A stretch of DNA of 64,000 bases. Origin: Moraxella sp. FZFQ2102 (GTDB lineage: Bacteria > Pseudomonadota > Gammaproteobacteria > Pseudomonadales > Moraxellaceae). The DNA is taken from NCBI RefSeq assembly GCF_024137865.1, contig NZ_CP099960.1, positions 1,178,001 through 1,242,000 of the forward strand, written 5' to 3'. The translations under genes and the position numbers were made by a program. Shown here in pieces: positions 1 to 8,691 of the stretch (its first letter is position 1; each line of letters opens with the position of its first letter). The notes under the pieces were generated by a model. That model had not been told where the DNA came from, did not search any database, and was given only the letters and a program-made list of their open reading frames with translations.

Positions 1-347
1 AGAGCGATAATCACGCCCCACAGTGCAAACATCATCAGCGCGCCAAAAGGGTTATGTCCAAGGTGCGTGCCTTGTTTGCCAAAGCCTGTCAAGTGATTCT
101 TGATACGGCGCGGCGTCGGGAAAAAATCGCTAAAGCGTGCATATTTAGTACCAATAAAGCCCCAAATTAGCCGCGACACCACCAAGGCTGCCACCGCATA
201 GCCGACATATTCATGCCATGTGCTGCCTTCTTCGATCAGCTCGGTCAAATTGACAAAAATACCGATGGCGACAAGCCAATGCGTCAGACGCACCCAGATG
301 TCCCAGACTTTGACAGTTTTAGCGGTTGTGGTGGCAGTGGTGTTCAT
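1..347 (-). CDS. Cytochrome b561-type membrane protein (partial, C-terminus beyond the window)
   Basis: My own translation from the ATG at 345-347 gives an open frame to the window edge (about 115 residues). It contains a cytochrome b561 N-terminal pattern: VWDIWVRLTHW with the first haem-ligand-type histidine, a hydrophobic helix, then HEYVGY and RLIWGF. The family (prokaryotic cytochrome b561, four-helix di-haem) moves electrons in the inner membrane. The PepSY-domain gene at 374-646 lies directly upstream on the same strand with a gap of about 26 bp, and this pairing is common for b561 proteins. No start nearer the window edge fits better. The missing C-terminal half would carry the remaining haem ligands. 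The family call is fairly safe; the redox partner is unknown. Confidence 0.8.
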   Translation of the reverse strand, partial: MNTTATTTAKTVKVWDIWVRLTHWLVAIGIFVNLTELIEEGSTWHEYVGYAVAALVVSRLIWGFIGTKYARFSDFFPTPRRIKNHLTGFGKQGTHLGHNPFGALMMFALWGVIIA

Positions 348-373
348 GGGTTTTACTCTCTTAGATGGCCAGA

Positions 374-646
374 TTATTCGATTTCACTTTTGATGATTTT
401 GCCAGTTTTCATGTCGAAGTACATTTCTACTTTTTTACCTTTTGGGCTTTTGCCGTACAGCTCATAGCAGTTGCCGCTGACTTTGAAATTTTTTACTGTA
501 AAGCCTTTGTTAATCAGTGCTTGCTCAAGGGCTTTTTGGGGAATATGCTCTTTGGCAGGATAGCTTGGGCAAGTGGCAGATGCCAGTGCGCTGGTGCTGG
601 CAATGAGTGTAGCGCAAGCGATGGCAAGGGTTTTGATGTGTTTCAT
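374..646 (-). CDS. Small secreted PepSY-domain protein
   Basis: 90 residues. An N-terminal Sec signal (MKHIKTLAIACATLIAS, cleavage near ALASA) precedes a single PepSY-like module: ALEQALINKGFTVKNFKVSGNCYELYG followed by VEMYFDMKTGKIIKSE. The ending VEMYFD-x-x-TGKI is the typical PepSY C-terminal hairpin. Two cysteines (in ATCPSYP and GNCYEL) could form a periplasmic disulfide. It is first in a two-gene unit with the b561 cytochrome gene downstream, so it is probably a periplasmic partner of that redox protein. PepSY domains are thought to modulate or inhibit partners, but the exact role here is unknown. The large frame running the other way through this region is only an upstream extension of the next gene. 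Confidence 0.75.
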   Translation of the reverse strand: MKHIKTLAIACATLIASTSALASATCPSYPAKEHIPQKALEQALINKGFTVKNFKVSGNCYELYGKSPKGKKVEMYFDMKTGKIIKSEIE

Positions 647-829
647 GATATGCTCCCAAATGGAAAAATAAACTTAAGGGTTAAAATATCCACCATGTTT
701 TGGTGTGAGCATAGTATAGGTGAGAAAGCTGAAGATAAGCTGAAGAAATTGAAGAATTTTAAAAAATTTATTTTCTATATACTAAATGATAACGGTTCTA
801 AGAGTGAGAAATATTTGCATCAAAGCCAC

Positions 830-858
830 TTGTATTTTGGTAAAATTTTGCCTAGAAT
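830..858 (+). promoter_or_regulatory. Predicted sigma70 promoter of the esterase autotransporter gene
   Basis: TTGTAT (830-835), a 17-bp spacer and TAGAAT (853-858), 37 bp before the chosen ATG. A ribosome binding site AAGGAG follows at 885-890. The motif match and spacing are good but there is no experimental support. Confidence 0.55.
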
Positions 859-895
859 ACATCGAATATGGAAACCCAACGATCAAGGAGAGATG

Positions 896-2779
896 ATGAA
901 AACTGCCCCATCCACACTTGCCATTGCTCTAGCCTTAGCGGTCAGTGGCACAGCGCACGCCCAGACTTATAGCCAGACAGTGTTTTTCGGTGATAGCCTG
1001 ACCGATACAGGGCGACTGAAATCGATCGTAACAGGCGTAAATCCTGCTGTCGGCGAGCAGCTACAAAACTCTTTTACCACCAATCCTGATCCTGTATGGG
1101 CGACTCATTTGGCAAATAGCTTAGGCACAAGTGCAGATGCTAATACCGCTGCCAATGCAGGTGGCACTAACTATGCCGTCGGCGGCGCGCGCTCATCTGA
1201 GACGGTGAGTTGGAACGGTGTGTTCGACATCCCAACGACCAATCAACAAATCCTAACCCACCTTGCCCAAAATCAAGGCAAAGCAGATCCAAATGCACTC
1301 TATACCGTGTGGATCGGCTCAAATGACTTAATCGCCGCGGCTAATCCAGCCATCGGTCAGCTTGAAGCTTTAGAAAAAATCACCGCTGCGGTAAAAGCTA
1401 CCGCCACTGATGTCGCAACACTAAAAGCCACTGGCGCGCAGCATATCTTAGTACCAAATGTGCCTGCTTTGGGTTTGACGCCGCGTGCGATTTATGCCGA
1501 AAAAGTTTTGGGCGTAGAAGGGGCGATGGATAAGGCAAATTTGGCAGCAAGCTTGTATAATGAGAATTTGTACAAGGCATTAAATGGTTTGGATGCCAAT
1601 ATCATCCCTGCTAATACCTTTGGGTTATTGCAAGAAGTGACGAGCGATCCGCAGGCGTTCGGCTTTAGCAATACAATGGGCGTGGCGTGTAATATGCCAG
1701 CGCGCACAGATAATGAAAACGATCCAGCATCGACATCGCTTGCCTGTACGCCAAATAACTTGGTCGCACCTGATGCCAACCAAACCCATCTGTTCGCCGA
1801 TGACATTCACCCATCTGGACGCACGCATCAGATCTTGGCAGAATATTATCAATCCCTACTGACTGCGCCTACTGCGATCGGTCAGCTGCCCAATGCCATT
1901 TTACAAAGTAGCACCAATGATGCGCAGTCGCTGAACCGCCGTATGAATCAGCTGCCTGTGAGCAAAAACAGCGTCTGGGCAGATGTCAGCGCAAGTGATG
2001 TTGATAGCGGTGATGTGAGCACAGATGGTGTTAATCCAAGCGTCACCATCGGTGCAGGCTTTGGTGGTAAGGCATCGCACACAGGCGCGTATGCGAAGTT
2101 TGGCAAACAAAATTATCAGCTGGGCACACAGATCGATGCCGATGTCAAAAGCTATGGCGTCGGTGTGTATCATCGCCATGATTTTGATAAGCTGAGCGTT
2201 AATCTACAAGCAGGCGTGGATAAGCTTAAAGTTGATACCGATCGCGATATCGCTTGGGCAGGCGCACCACGCACGCACCAAGCTCGTGCCGATGGTACGC
2301 GACTGCACGCAGGGGTGCAAGCTGGTCTGATGCTCACGCACGGCGCGTTCAGCTATCGCCCTTATCTTGGGCTGACAGCACAAGAAGTGACGCTGCAGGA
2401 TTTGGTCGAAGATCAAAGCACGCTTGCCACAGCCCTGCGCTTCTCGAACCAATCGCGCAAATCGCTACAGGGTGAAATCGGCGTCAATGGTGCATATCAA
2501 GTCAATGACCGCTACAGCGTGTACGGCGGTGTCGGCTATCTGCATGAGTTCAAGGATGATGATCGCACCGTGCAGGCGCGTCTGCTGTCTTTACCTGCCT
2601 ATCAGCGCGACTATGGCGTAACTGTCGCGGCAGCTGATACCAGTGGCGTGACCGCGCATTTGGGGCTTGCAGCGAAGCTGAATGATGCGGTGATGCTCAA
2701 TGCATCAGTTGCGACCAATCAATTAAACAGTGACGAGAAATCACTGACAGGTCTGGTCGGTATCCAAGCGCAGTTTTGA
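896..2779 (+). CDS. mcaP: GDSL esterase/phospholipase autotransporter, McaP-like
   Basis: 627 residues. The reading frame is open far upstream, but the real start is set by the signal peptide (MKTAPSTLAIALALAVSGTAHA, cleavage near residue 22) and by AAGGAG 5 nt before the second of two adjacent ATGs (893 or 896). The mature part begins with the GDSL block FFGDSLTDTGR (Ser about 34). It has a GSND block III and the block V motif DDIHPSG (catalytic Asp and His near 301-304), so the Ser-Asp-His triad is complete. From about residue 350 to the end there is a beta-barrel translocator finishing in an aromatic-terminated strand (GIQAQF). This architecture matches the Moraxella catarrhalis adhesin/lipolytic autotransporter McaP and Pseudomonas EstA. 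It likely sits in the outer membrane with the esterase exposed. It stands alone, with its own promoter and terminator. Confidence 0.88.
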   Translation: MKTAPSTLAIALALAVSGTAHAQTYSQTVFFGDSLTDTGRLKSIVTGVNPAVGEQLQNSFTTNPDPVWATHLANSLGTSADANTAANAGGTNYAVGGARSSETVSWNGVFDIPTTNQQILTHLAQNQGKADPNALYTVWIGSNDLIAAANPAIGQLEALEKITAAVKATATDVATLKATGAQHILVPNVPALGLTPRAIYAEKVLGVEGAMDKANLAASLYNENLYKALNGLDANIIPANTFGLLQEVTSDPQAFGFSNTMGVACNMPARTDNENDPASTSLACTPNNLVAPDANQTHLFADDIHPSGRTHQILAEYYQSLLTAPTAIGQLPNAILQSSTNDAQSLNRRMNQLPVSKNSVWADVSASDVDSGDVSTDGVNPSVTIGAGFGGKASHTGAYAKFGKQNYQLGTQIDADVKSYGVGVYHRHDFDKLSVNLQAGVDKLKVDTDRDIAWAGAPRTHQARADGTRLHAGVQAGLMLTHGAFSYRPYLGLTAQEVTLQDLVEDQSTLATALRFSNQSRKSLQGEIGVNGAYQVNDRYSVYGGVGYLHEFKDDDRTVQARLLSLPAYQRDYGVTVAAADTSGVTAHLGLAAKLNDAVMLNASVATNQLNSDEKSLTGLVGIQAQF

Positions 2780-2797
2780 TTAACCTGCTTAAATAGC

Positions 2798-2832
2798 AAA
2801 ACCTTGCTCAAAATCATGGGCAAGGTTTTTTT
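2798..2832. terminator. Rho-independent terminator after the esterase gene
   Basis: Stem AAAACCTTGC (2798-2807) pairs with GCAAGGTTTT (2820-2829), followed by a T run. It lies between two convergent genes, 18 bp after the esterase stop codon. Confidence 0.8.
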
Positions 2833-2869
2833 AATTTTTATTAATCAATCGTTTAGCATTGCGTTTATG

Positions 2870-4231
2870 TCAAATCATACCAACACCTGAGATGTCACGG
2901 GCAAGCTTGGCGGCGGTATTGTCTGTTAAGCCACAAATAAAGTCCAAAACTGTCATATAGTCTTCGTACAGGCTTTGGCGATTTTCTTTATCAAAGCCCA
3001 GTAAATCAAGAGCAAGCGTATGCTTGGTAGATAAGACACTGCCATGATGATGTGCATAGATGGCAGGAATGAATAAATCCAGCAGCGTCGATAGACAGCC
3101 AAAGGCAGCGATCTCGGTGGCAAGCTTGCTGTTATGACGGAAGATTTCATCAGCGGCAAGCTTTTTGGACTTATTAAGCATATCTTTAATATCAGGATCG
3201 ATGACAGCAAGCAGATCTTTATGTTCAAATTTCCCTGTCAGTAGCGCATCATGATGTGTCATAAACGCACGCGTCACTGCTTCGACCGCACGACCGATGG
3301 CTGTACCACGCATCGCACCCAGACGCTGTTCGGTGTTTTTGATATTAATCAGCTTATCATAGTCGATGATATTTTTTAATACGCCTTGAAAATCATTGAC
3401 TGAGATCATCCCCATCTCGACCGCATCTTCTAGGTCTAATAGCGCGTAGCAGATGTCATCTGCCGCTTCCATCAGATAGGATAACGGATGTCTTGCCCAG
3501 TGGTCGGTGGCGATTTTTGGTAGATCGAGCGTTTCGCTGATGTGGCGAAATAGCGGCAATTCACTTTGATAAATATTGAATTTTTGCCCTTTGCCTTTGG
3601 GATTATCACTTGCCCAAGGATATTTGATCAGCGCGCCGATACTGGCAGCGGTCAGGCGCATACCACCTTGGGATTTATACATTTCAAGGTTTAATACCGT
3701 ACGCAGACTGTGGGCATTGCCTTCATAAGTGCAGATGTCACTGCGCTGCTTGTCTGTTAAATTTTCTAAATAATGTGCGTGCTTAGGATCGCAGAACCAT
3801 TCGCGTAATGCCTGCTCGCCTGTATGTCCAAACGGTGGATTGCCCAAATCATGCGCAAGGCACGCCACCTGCACCACCGCACCGATGCTGTTGGCGCTGA
3901 AATCTGGTGGCAGTAGTCCTGCATCATACAAAGCAGCGCCGACTTGGTTGCCGATACTGCGTCCGACGCTTGCCACTTCGACGCTGTGCGTTAGGCGGTT
4001 GTGCGTGTGGTCAGACTGCGCAAAAGGATGCACCTGTGTTTTGCGCCCAAGCTTACGAAACGCACGGCTGAACACCACGCGATCATAATCGATGTGAAAA
4101 TTGCTGCGGATGTTATTGCCTGTGGCGGTGGTTTTGGGCAGGATTGCACCATCGATGACGCTAAATCGCGTCGTCGAGAGCCGCGTTTGCCACAGGTCTT
4201 TGGCAGTGGTTGTATCGAAATTTGTCGGCAT
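2870..4231 (-). CDS. dgt: Deoxyguanosinetriphosphate triphosphohydrolase (dGTPase)
   Basis: 453 residues from the ATG at 4229-4231; an in-frame GTG one codon earlier is less likely because AAGGAA lies at the right distance from the ATG. It hydrolyses dGTP to deoxyguanosine and triphosphate. The N-terminal signature is RVVFSRAFRKLGRKTQV, followed by the HD-domain metal ligands in HNRLTHSVEVASVGRS and LAHDLGNPPFGHTGE. A TYEGNAHSLR segment matches the family, as does the length. It lies 21 bp downstream of the methyltransferase gene on the same strand, suggesting one transcript. No key residue appears to be missing. Confidence 0.93.
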   Translation of the reverse strand: MPTNFDTTTAKDLWQTRLSTTRFSVIDGAILPKTTATGNNIRSNFHIDYDRVVFSRAFRKLGRKTQVHPFAQSDHTHNRLTHSVEVASVGRSIGNQVGAALYDAGLLPPDFSANSIGAVVQVACLAHDLGNPPFGHTGEQALREWFCDPKHAHYLENLTDKQRSDICTYEGNAHSLRTVLNLEMYKSQGGMRLTAASIGALIKYPWASDNPKGKGQKFNIYQSELPLFRHISETLDLPKIATDHWARHPLSYLMEAADDICYALLDLEDAVEMGMISVNDFQGVLKNIIDYDKLINIKNTEQRLGAMRGTAIGRAVEAVTRAFMTHHDALLTGKFEHKDLLAVIDPDIKDMLNKSKKLAADEIFRHNSKLATEIAAFGCLSTLLDLFIPAIYAHHHGSVLSTKHTLALDLLGFDKENRQSLYEDYMTVLDFICGLTDNTAAKLARDISGVGMI

Positions 4232-4252
4232 CACATTCCTTGTTTGGGCTGA

Positions 4253-4858
4253 TTATTCCTTCACCGCCATGGTGATGGTGTAGGTTTTGCCTTGTTTGAT
4301 TTTATCGCTGTTGCCGAACACTTCGGTGAATGAGCGTTTCATAAAATCGCGAAGACCGTTGATGGTGACGACATAAAAACGCGCGCCCGTTTCCATCGCA
4401 TTGTATGCATCTAATAGGTACAGATAGTGCTGCTCTTTGCTGGCTTTGGCGGGCAGATTGCTCATCACTAGGCTGAATTTGCGATTTTTATCGACATGAT
4501 AAAAGCCATTCGACAGCATGACTTCAGCATTATTCAGACCATTTTTTTGGCAGTTTAATTTGGCATATTCGACCGCGACAAAGTCCTTGTCAATCAGCAG
4601 ATGCTGACCGTTTGGGCATTCGCGCGCAGCAGTCATGCCAAGTACGCCATAGCCGCAGCCTAAATCAATCGAATTGTCATCAGCTTGAAAATCAATATAA
4701 TCAAGCAGCATCAGACTGCCATCATCGAGTTTTTCTGGGCTGAAAATCCCCCAAGTGCTGGTGAAATCAAAGGGCTTGCCAAGCACTTCTTGGCGAAAGG
4801 TGATGTCATCGCGCCAGTGTTTGGATTTGGCAAGTAGATCAGGATCGATTTGGTGCAT
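4253..4858 (-). CDS. Class I SAM-dependent methyltransferase, RsmC/RlmG-like small-domain type
   Basis: 201 residues. SAM-binding motif I is IDLGCGYGVLG (about residues 83-93), with an acidic motif II (LLIDKD) and a catalytic-loop motif SNLPAK in the place where RsmC/RlmG-type N2-guanine methyltransferases have NPPF/NPPY. Family members with this MTS domain usually modify rRNA guanines. The protein is half the length of RsmC and lacks its N-terminal duplicated domain, so it is more like the stand-alone YbiN/MTS proteins of Firmicutes. The deviation NLPA for NPP(F/Y) makes the exact substrate uncertain. It is the first gene of a likely two-gene operon with dgt. Confidence 0.72.
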   Translation of the reverse strand: MHQIDPDLLAKSKHWRDDITFRQEVLGKPFDFTSTWGIFSPEKLDDGSLMLLDYIDFQADDNSIDLGCGYGVLGMTAARECPNGQHLLIDKDFVAVEYAKLNCQKNGLNNAEVMLSNGFYHVDKNRKFSLVMSNLPAKASKEQHYLYLLDAYNAMETGARFYVVTINGLRDFMKRSFTEVFGNSDKIKQGKTYTITMAVKE

Positions 4859-4940
4859 GATGGACTCTTAGAAAAATAAGGGTTGGTAACTATTGAGTAA
4901 ATTTTAGCACACAATGGCGCGTGTCGCCCAAGATTTTCGC

Positions 4941-5762
4941 TCAATCGGCATAAGTCAAAATCAGCGGACGGCGACCGATGGCGGTTTCGTTTAAGATTGG
5001 CTTGAGACTATCTAGGCGCGCCTTGATGCGATCGGTGGTGGCGCGCGCATAGGCGGCAGCGTCAGGCGTGATGCGCGGGTCGTGTTTACCAAATAAATAC
5101 GCATCGAGCAGTCGCTCAGCGTGCATTCCATCACGGCAATAATGCAGCACACCGCGATGCTCATCGTCAAACAGCGTGCCGACCGCGCTCATCTCTGCCA
5201 AGGCAATGCCAAGCGCACCATCTTCACCGCCTAAGCTGCGAAACAGCGTATCGGTCGGAAAACCACCACAGCCAAGAAACAGCGCACGGCGAAAAATCAT
5301 ATTCCCGCCCACTGTCATCTGTAAAATATCCCAAGCCTTGCCTAAATCAGGATGATCGGCATAGCGCGCAGGCAAATCGATGGCGCGTAGTTTGAGTCGC
5401 AGTAGGCTTAAGTTTGGCATCAAGGCAAAGATACTTGGCACGACATCGAGCGCGCCGTTTTCATACGCATCATCAGCATCGATAAAGGCGATGAGCTCAG
5501 CACTACTGCACAGCGCGCCGAAATTTCGCGCAAATGCCACGCCGCTATTGGCAGGCAGATGATGGGCGATGATGTTGTCATACTGCTTGGCAAGAGCATC
5601 AATGCGTGCTGCGGTATCATCGGTCGAGCCGTCATTGACCAGAATAATGCGCTGACAGGCAGACTGATTCAGCACACTTACCACCGTGCGATCTAGGGTA
5701 TCGGCAGCGTTATAACAAGGAATGATGACATCAAGGCTTGGGGTGTTGATTGGATTGTTCAT
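4941..5762 (-). CDS. Family 2 glycosyltransferase
   Basis: 273 residues with a GT-A fold. The N-terminal VIIPCYNAADTLDRTVVSVLNQS is the canonical GT2 opening, VNDGSTDD is the nucleotide-binding Asp motif, and AFIDADDAYENGAL carries the DxD-type metal site. A later GGEDGALGIALAE matches the ED catalytic-base region. No transmembrane segment is apparent, so it is a cytoplasmic transferase acting at the inner face of the membrane. It sits alone among housekeeping genes, far from the polysaccharide locus at 27.7-41.3 kb, so donor and acceptor cannot be told. The start is supported by AAAGAG before the ATG. Confidence 0.8.
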   Translation of the reverse strand: MNNPINTPSLDVIIPCYNAADTLDRTVVSVLNQSACQRIILVNDGSTDDTAARIDALAKQYDNIIAHHLPANSGVAFARNFGALCSSAELIAFIDADDAYENGALDVVPSIFALMPNLSLLRLKLRAIDLPARYADHPDLGKAWDILQMTVGGNMIFRRALFLGCGGFPTDTLFRSLGGEDGALGIALAEMSAVGTLFDDEHRGVLHYCRDGMHAERLLDAYLFGKHDPRITPDAAAYARATTDRIKARLDSLKPILNETAIGRRPLILTYAD

Positions 5763-5833
5763 ATAACTCTTTGAGTTTGTTTATGATTTTTGGAAAATAG
5801 CAAGAGATTTTTGGATAAAATCAATTTAGCAAA

Positions 5834-6757
5834 CTAACCACGCGGATGATGTTTGGCGTGCAGATCTTGCAGTCGCTGAGTGGCGACATGGGTATAAATC
5901 TGCGTCGTGGACAGATCGCTATGCCCAAGCAAAAGCTGTACACTGCGAAGATCTGCGCCGTGATTGACCAGATGCGTGGCAAAGGCATGGCGCAAAGTGT
6001 GCGGCGAAATATCGCTTCTAATCCCTGAGATGCGCGCGTATTTTTTGATGATATGCCAAAAATTATGCCGCGTCATAAAGCCGCCTTGCTCGGTCAAAAA
6101 CACCGCCTGACAGCGATTGCTATCACCCAGTAAGCTTGCGCGTATTGCCAAATATTCTTCGAGTGCGGTCTGAGCATATTCACCGAGCGGCACAAGGCGT
6201 GTCTTATTGCCTTTGCCTGTGATCACGATCCAGCCTGAGTTTAGGTTTAGCATATCCAGTGATAAGCCCACAAGCTCAGAGACACGCAGTCCGCAGGCGT
6301 AGAGCACTTCAAGCATCGCCTTGTCACGCGCGCCTAAGATGGTTGTGGTATCGGGGGCGTTTAGCAGGGCATTGACATCATGTTCGCTTAAGGATTTGGG
6401 CAGATTTTTGCTAAGCTTTGGTGATTTAAGCTGTTCGGCAGGATTGTCATCGCGCGCGCCTGTGTCGATTTGCCATAAGAAAAATTGCCGCAAGCTTGCC
6501 AAACTTCGCGCGATCGAGCGTTCGGATTTGCCTTGCTTGGATAGGTTTTGTAGGTGCAAGCTGACATCGGTGCTGTGCCACTGGGTCAAGGGCGTCGCGG
6601 ATGTGCGAATACACTGGCGCAGATCTTGGCTGTAGGCGTTGCGCGTGGCGGTCGATAAGCCACGCGAGAGCATCGATGCGCGAAATTGGCTGAGATAATC
6701 GGGATCATCATCGCAGATGACGGCGATTTCTTGGCGGGCGGTGGTTGCTTTTGCCAT
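5834..6757 (-). CDS. xerD: Site-specific tyrosine recombinase XerD
   Basis: 307 residues. With XerC it resolves chromosome dimers at dif and is also used by some integrative elements. The N-terminal core-binding domain (about 20-105) includes LSTATRNAYSQDLRQ. The catalytic domain shows Arg in ACGLRVSELVGL, Lys in TGKGNKTRLVPLG, the HxxR pair in HTLRHAFATHL, His in LLGHSDLSTTQIYTHV, and the nucleophile Tyr in that last motif. The LLGHSDLSTTQIYTHVA ending is typical of XerD rather than XerC. It has a somewhat long N-terminus before the core domain. The nearest neighbour, tusA, lies 50 bp upstream on the same strand. Confidence 0.93.
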   Translation of the reverse strand: MAKATTARQEIAVICDDDPDYLSQFRASMLSRGLSTATRNAYSQDLRQCIRTSATPLTQWHSTDVSLHLQNLSKQGKSERSIARSLASLRQFFLWQIDTGARDDNPAEQLKSPKLSKNLPKSLSEHDVNALLNAPDTTTILGARDKAMLEVLYACGLRVSELVGLSLDMLNLNSGWIVITGKGNKTRLVPLGEYAQTALEEYLAIRASLLGDSNRCQAVFLTEQGGFMTRHNFWHIIKKYARISGIRSDISPHTLRHAFATHLVNHGADLRSVQLLLGHSDLSTTQIYTHVATQRLQDLHAKHHPRG

Positions 6758-6807
6758 GATGAATGCTGATCAAATTTTGAACAAATTGCAGGCGACTGTC
6801 AGGCAAA

Positions 6808-7041
6808 TCAGCCCAATTTCTTGGCAATCACATAGCGATAACTGCCATCATCGAGCGTCTCTTGGCTAACAAGCGTATGTCCCAGATGGCGGCAAAAATT
6901 GGGAATATCGCGTGTGGTCGCAGGGTCGGTGGCAAGCACTTCGATATGCTCACCGCCTTGGGCTGTGCGTACGGCTTTGTGCAGTAGCATCACAGGCTCA
7001 GGGCAAATCAGCCCTTTGGTGTCTAAAGTGTGGTCGGTCAT
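6808..7041 (-). CDS. tusA: TusA/SirA family sulfurtransferase
   Basis: 77 residues, the normal length for the family. The signature LDTKGLICPEPVMLLHKAV contains the CPxP motif whose Cys carries the persulfide. The rest (EVLATDPATTRDIPNFCRHLGH) is the usual TusA continuation. TusA relays sulfur from IscS towards tRNA 2-thiouridine synthesis (TusBCD-TusE-MnmA) and Mo-cofactor work. GGAA precedes the ATG at 7041. The neighbours (xerD downstream, a membrane protein gene 50 bp away) give no functional hint. Confidence 0.9.
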   Translation of the reverse strand: MTDHTLDTKGLICPEPVMLLHKAVRTAQGGEHIEVLATDPATTRDIPNFCRHLGHTLVSQETLDDGSYRYVIAKKLG

Positions 7042-7092
7042 AACAGTTCCAAAAATGATAATAACTGATTGATTTTAAAAATATTTTGTGAA

Positions 7093-7551
7093 TTAGGCTG
7101 CGACTTTTTCTTCCAAAAACGCCAAAAACTTGCGCAGATTCACCCGAAACAAAAACGGCATCCCAAACCATGCAATCATCGCCAAAAACAAGCCCATAAA
7201 AAACGCCGTATCCATGCCGCTCATCACAAGGCGAATTAGCGTAAAACCAAGCAAACCCACACCTGTCAATAAAATCATGCTAATAATCGAAAAATCAACG
7301 ATGCGATAGCGAATCAGCAGCCACGCGTGATACAGGCTCAGCGGCATACTGATACCGATCAGTATGTAGGGCAAATAATGAAATGCATAATAAATCACGC
7401 TGCTGTCGCGAAAACTTGCCATGCTCGCGAGCGTGCCGAACGCACAAAATGCAACGATGGCAGCCAAGCCCAAATATACACTGACATTGGCAAGGGTGAT
7501 GGCGTGGCGGATTTTGGGGATGAGTGTTTGATAAATGGTGGTATTTGGCAT
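7093..7551 (-). CDS. Uncharacterised four-helix integral membrane protein
   Basis: 152 residues that I do not recognise as a named family. Four hydrophobic segments can be seen at about residues 22-47, 57-80, 88-112 and 118-140, separated by short basic loops (RYR, RVNLRKF). The N-terminus is cytoplasmic-looking and basic (IPKIRHAI), and the C-terminus is a short charged tail (LEEKVAA). There are no cysteine or histidine clusters and no catalytic motif. The gene lies between yqgF and tusA, transcribed with them but separated by about 90 and 50 bp. Codon usage looks like the neighbours. Confidence is high that it is a gene; its function is unknown. Confidence 0.65.
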   Translation of the reverse strand: MPNTTIYQTLIPKIRHAITLANVSVYLGLAAIVAFCAFGTLASMASFRDSSVIYYAFHYLPYILIGISMPLSLYHAWLLIRYRIVDFSIISMILLTGVGLLGFTLIRLVMSGMDTAFFMGLFLAMIAWFGMPFLFRVNLRKFLAFLEEKVAA

Positions 7552-7642
7552 AATCTTGGCAGGTTTTGGGTTGGTGATTTGATGGATTTTATTTAAAAAT
7601 CAAGGATAATTTTTGGGTTAATTGTGTAATTACTTTAAATAA

Positions 7643-8122
7643 TCACACATCTTTGACGCTGTCTTTGTGGTTATTGACATAAATCGCCAGCTCAGGCGCG
7701 TAATAATAACCATCGATGAGCAAACACGCCGAAATGTCATCAATCGGCTCGGTAGGCGAGCTGATCCAGCCATTATCCAGAGCGATTTGTCGTGCTTCTT
7801 TTGAGCTTAGGCGTTCATCATAGATGAAGACTTTTACCGCTTGGCGGCGTTCGGCAAGGCGGTGCGCCAATCGGCGTGCGAACTTATGCGCACGCTTTGA
7901 GAGCATCGACTCTGTGCCGTCCATGTTCAGCGGCAAGCCCACTAGCACTTCGTTGATTTGCCATTCTTGGATGATGCCAAGCAGATTGTCCCAGTCGGGC
8001 TGACCGTTGTCCATCGCCAAAATATCAAAGGGGCGCGCGTCGCGGGTGATGCTGTTGCCCAGTGCCATGCCCATTTTTTTCACCCCAAAATCTAGGGCAA
8101 GGATCAAAGTCGGTGTCGTCAT
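7643..8122 (-). CDS. yqgF: Putative pre-16S rRNA nuclease YqgF/RuvX
   Basis: 159 residues. The start is taken at the ATG ending at 8122, because MTTPTLILALDFGVKKMGMALG is the family N-terminus; the 42 in-frame codons upstream overlap the yqgE gene in another frame and are spurious. RNase-H-fold motifs: the first Asp in ALDFGVKK, EVLVGLPLNMDGTES with the conserved GLP, YDERLSSKEAR with the second acidic residue, and the C-terminal IDDISACLLIDGYY carrying the third. It trims the 5' end of pre-16S rRNA; an older proposal is Holliday junction resolvase. The stop of yqgE and this ATG overlap by one base (TAATG), indicating translational coupling. Confidence 0.9.
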   Translation of the reverse strand: MTTPTLILALDFGVKKMGMALGNSITRDARPFDILAMDNGQPDWDNLLGIIQEWQINEVLVGLPLNMDGTESMLSKRAHKFARRLAHRLAERRQAVKVFIYDERLSSKEARQIALDNGWISSPTEPIDDISACLLIDGYYYAPELAIYVNNHKDSVKDV

Positions 8123-8691
8123 TAGGCATGCCCCAGTGTATCGACCAGTTTGTTTGGATTGATGCCGATTTTGCCAAGTGCGGCCGCCAAGCGATCTTCG
8201 TACGGCAAGCCAAATAAAATCGTCAAATCTGCAGGGCAGATGAACCAATCACCTGCGCGTACTTCATCATCAAGCTGCCCCTTGCCCCAGTTACAAAAAC
8301 CCATACACAACAGATAATGCCTGATGGCATCTTGGGATAGGTTTTCTAAGATGTCTTTACTGGTGGTTAGGCAGACATTTTCACTGATGACAAAGGATGA
8401 TTTATAATCAGGCAAACCTGTGTGCAGCACAAAGCCAGCTTCGGGGCGCACAGGGCCGCCGGCGAGCGCAGGCGTGTTCATCGCTGCTTGGCTGACTGGC
8501 AAATCAAGCTCAGACAATAGACCGCCGACACTACTGGATAAAGGGTCATTGATGATAAATCCCCATGCACCATCGGTAGTATGGCGACAGATGTAGATGA
8601 TTTTATCGATGAATCGCTCATCGCGCATCTGCGGTGTCGGAACGAGAAAATGATGAACAAGCTTGTCATTGGGCATCGTGTGCATGATCAT
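8122..8691 (-). CDS. yqgE: YqgE/AlgH family protein
   Basis: 189 residues. Family hallmarks are HHFLVPTPQMRDERF at the N-terminus (usually HFLIAMP..), the DGAWGFIINDP segment, LAGGPVRPEAGFVLHT, and the late GFCNWGKGQLDDEVRAGDWF. Members of this family sit next to yqgF in very many gammaproteobacteria, as here. The molecular role is not established; AlgH was named for an effect on alginate regulation in Pseudomonas. The first ATG (8691) overlaps the recN stop as ATGA, and an ATG two codons in is an alternative start. Translational coupling with recN upstream and yqgF downstream is likely. Confidence 0.9.
   Translation of the reverse strand: MIMHTMPNDKLVHHFLVPTPQMRDERFIDKIIYICRHTTDGAWGFIINDPLSSSVGGLLSELDLPVSQAAMNTPALAGGPVRPEAGFVLHTGLPDYKSSFVISENVCLTTSKDILENLSQDAIRHYLLCMGFCNWGKGQLDDEVRAGDWFICPADLTILFGLPYEDRLAAALGKIGINPNKLVDTLGHA

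Noticed and set aside
365..895. A 5' extension of the esterase frame by 177 codons
   Set aside because: It overlaps the PepSY gene on the other strand, has no ribosome binding site or family match, and the signal peptide starts at 896.
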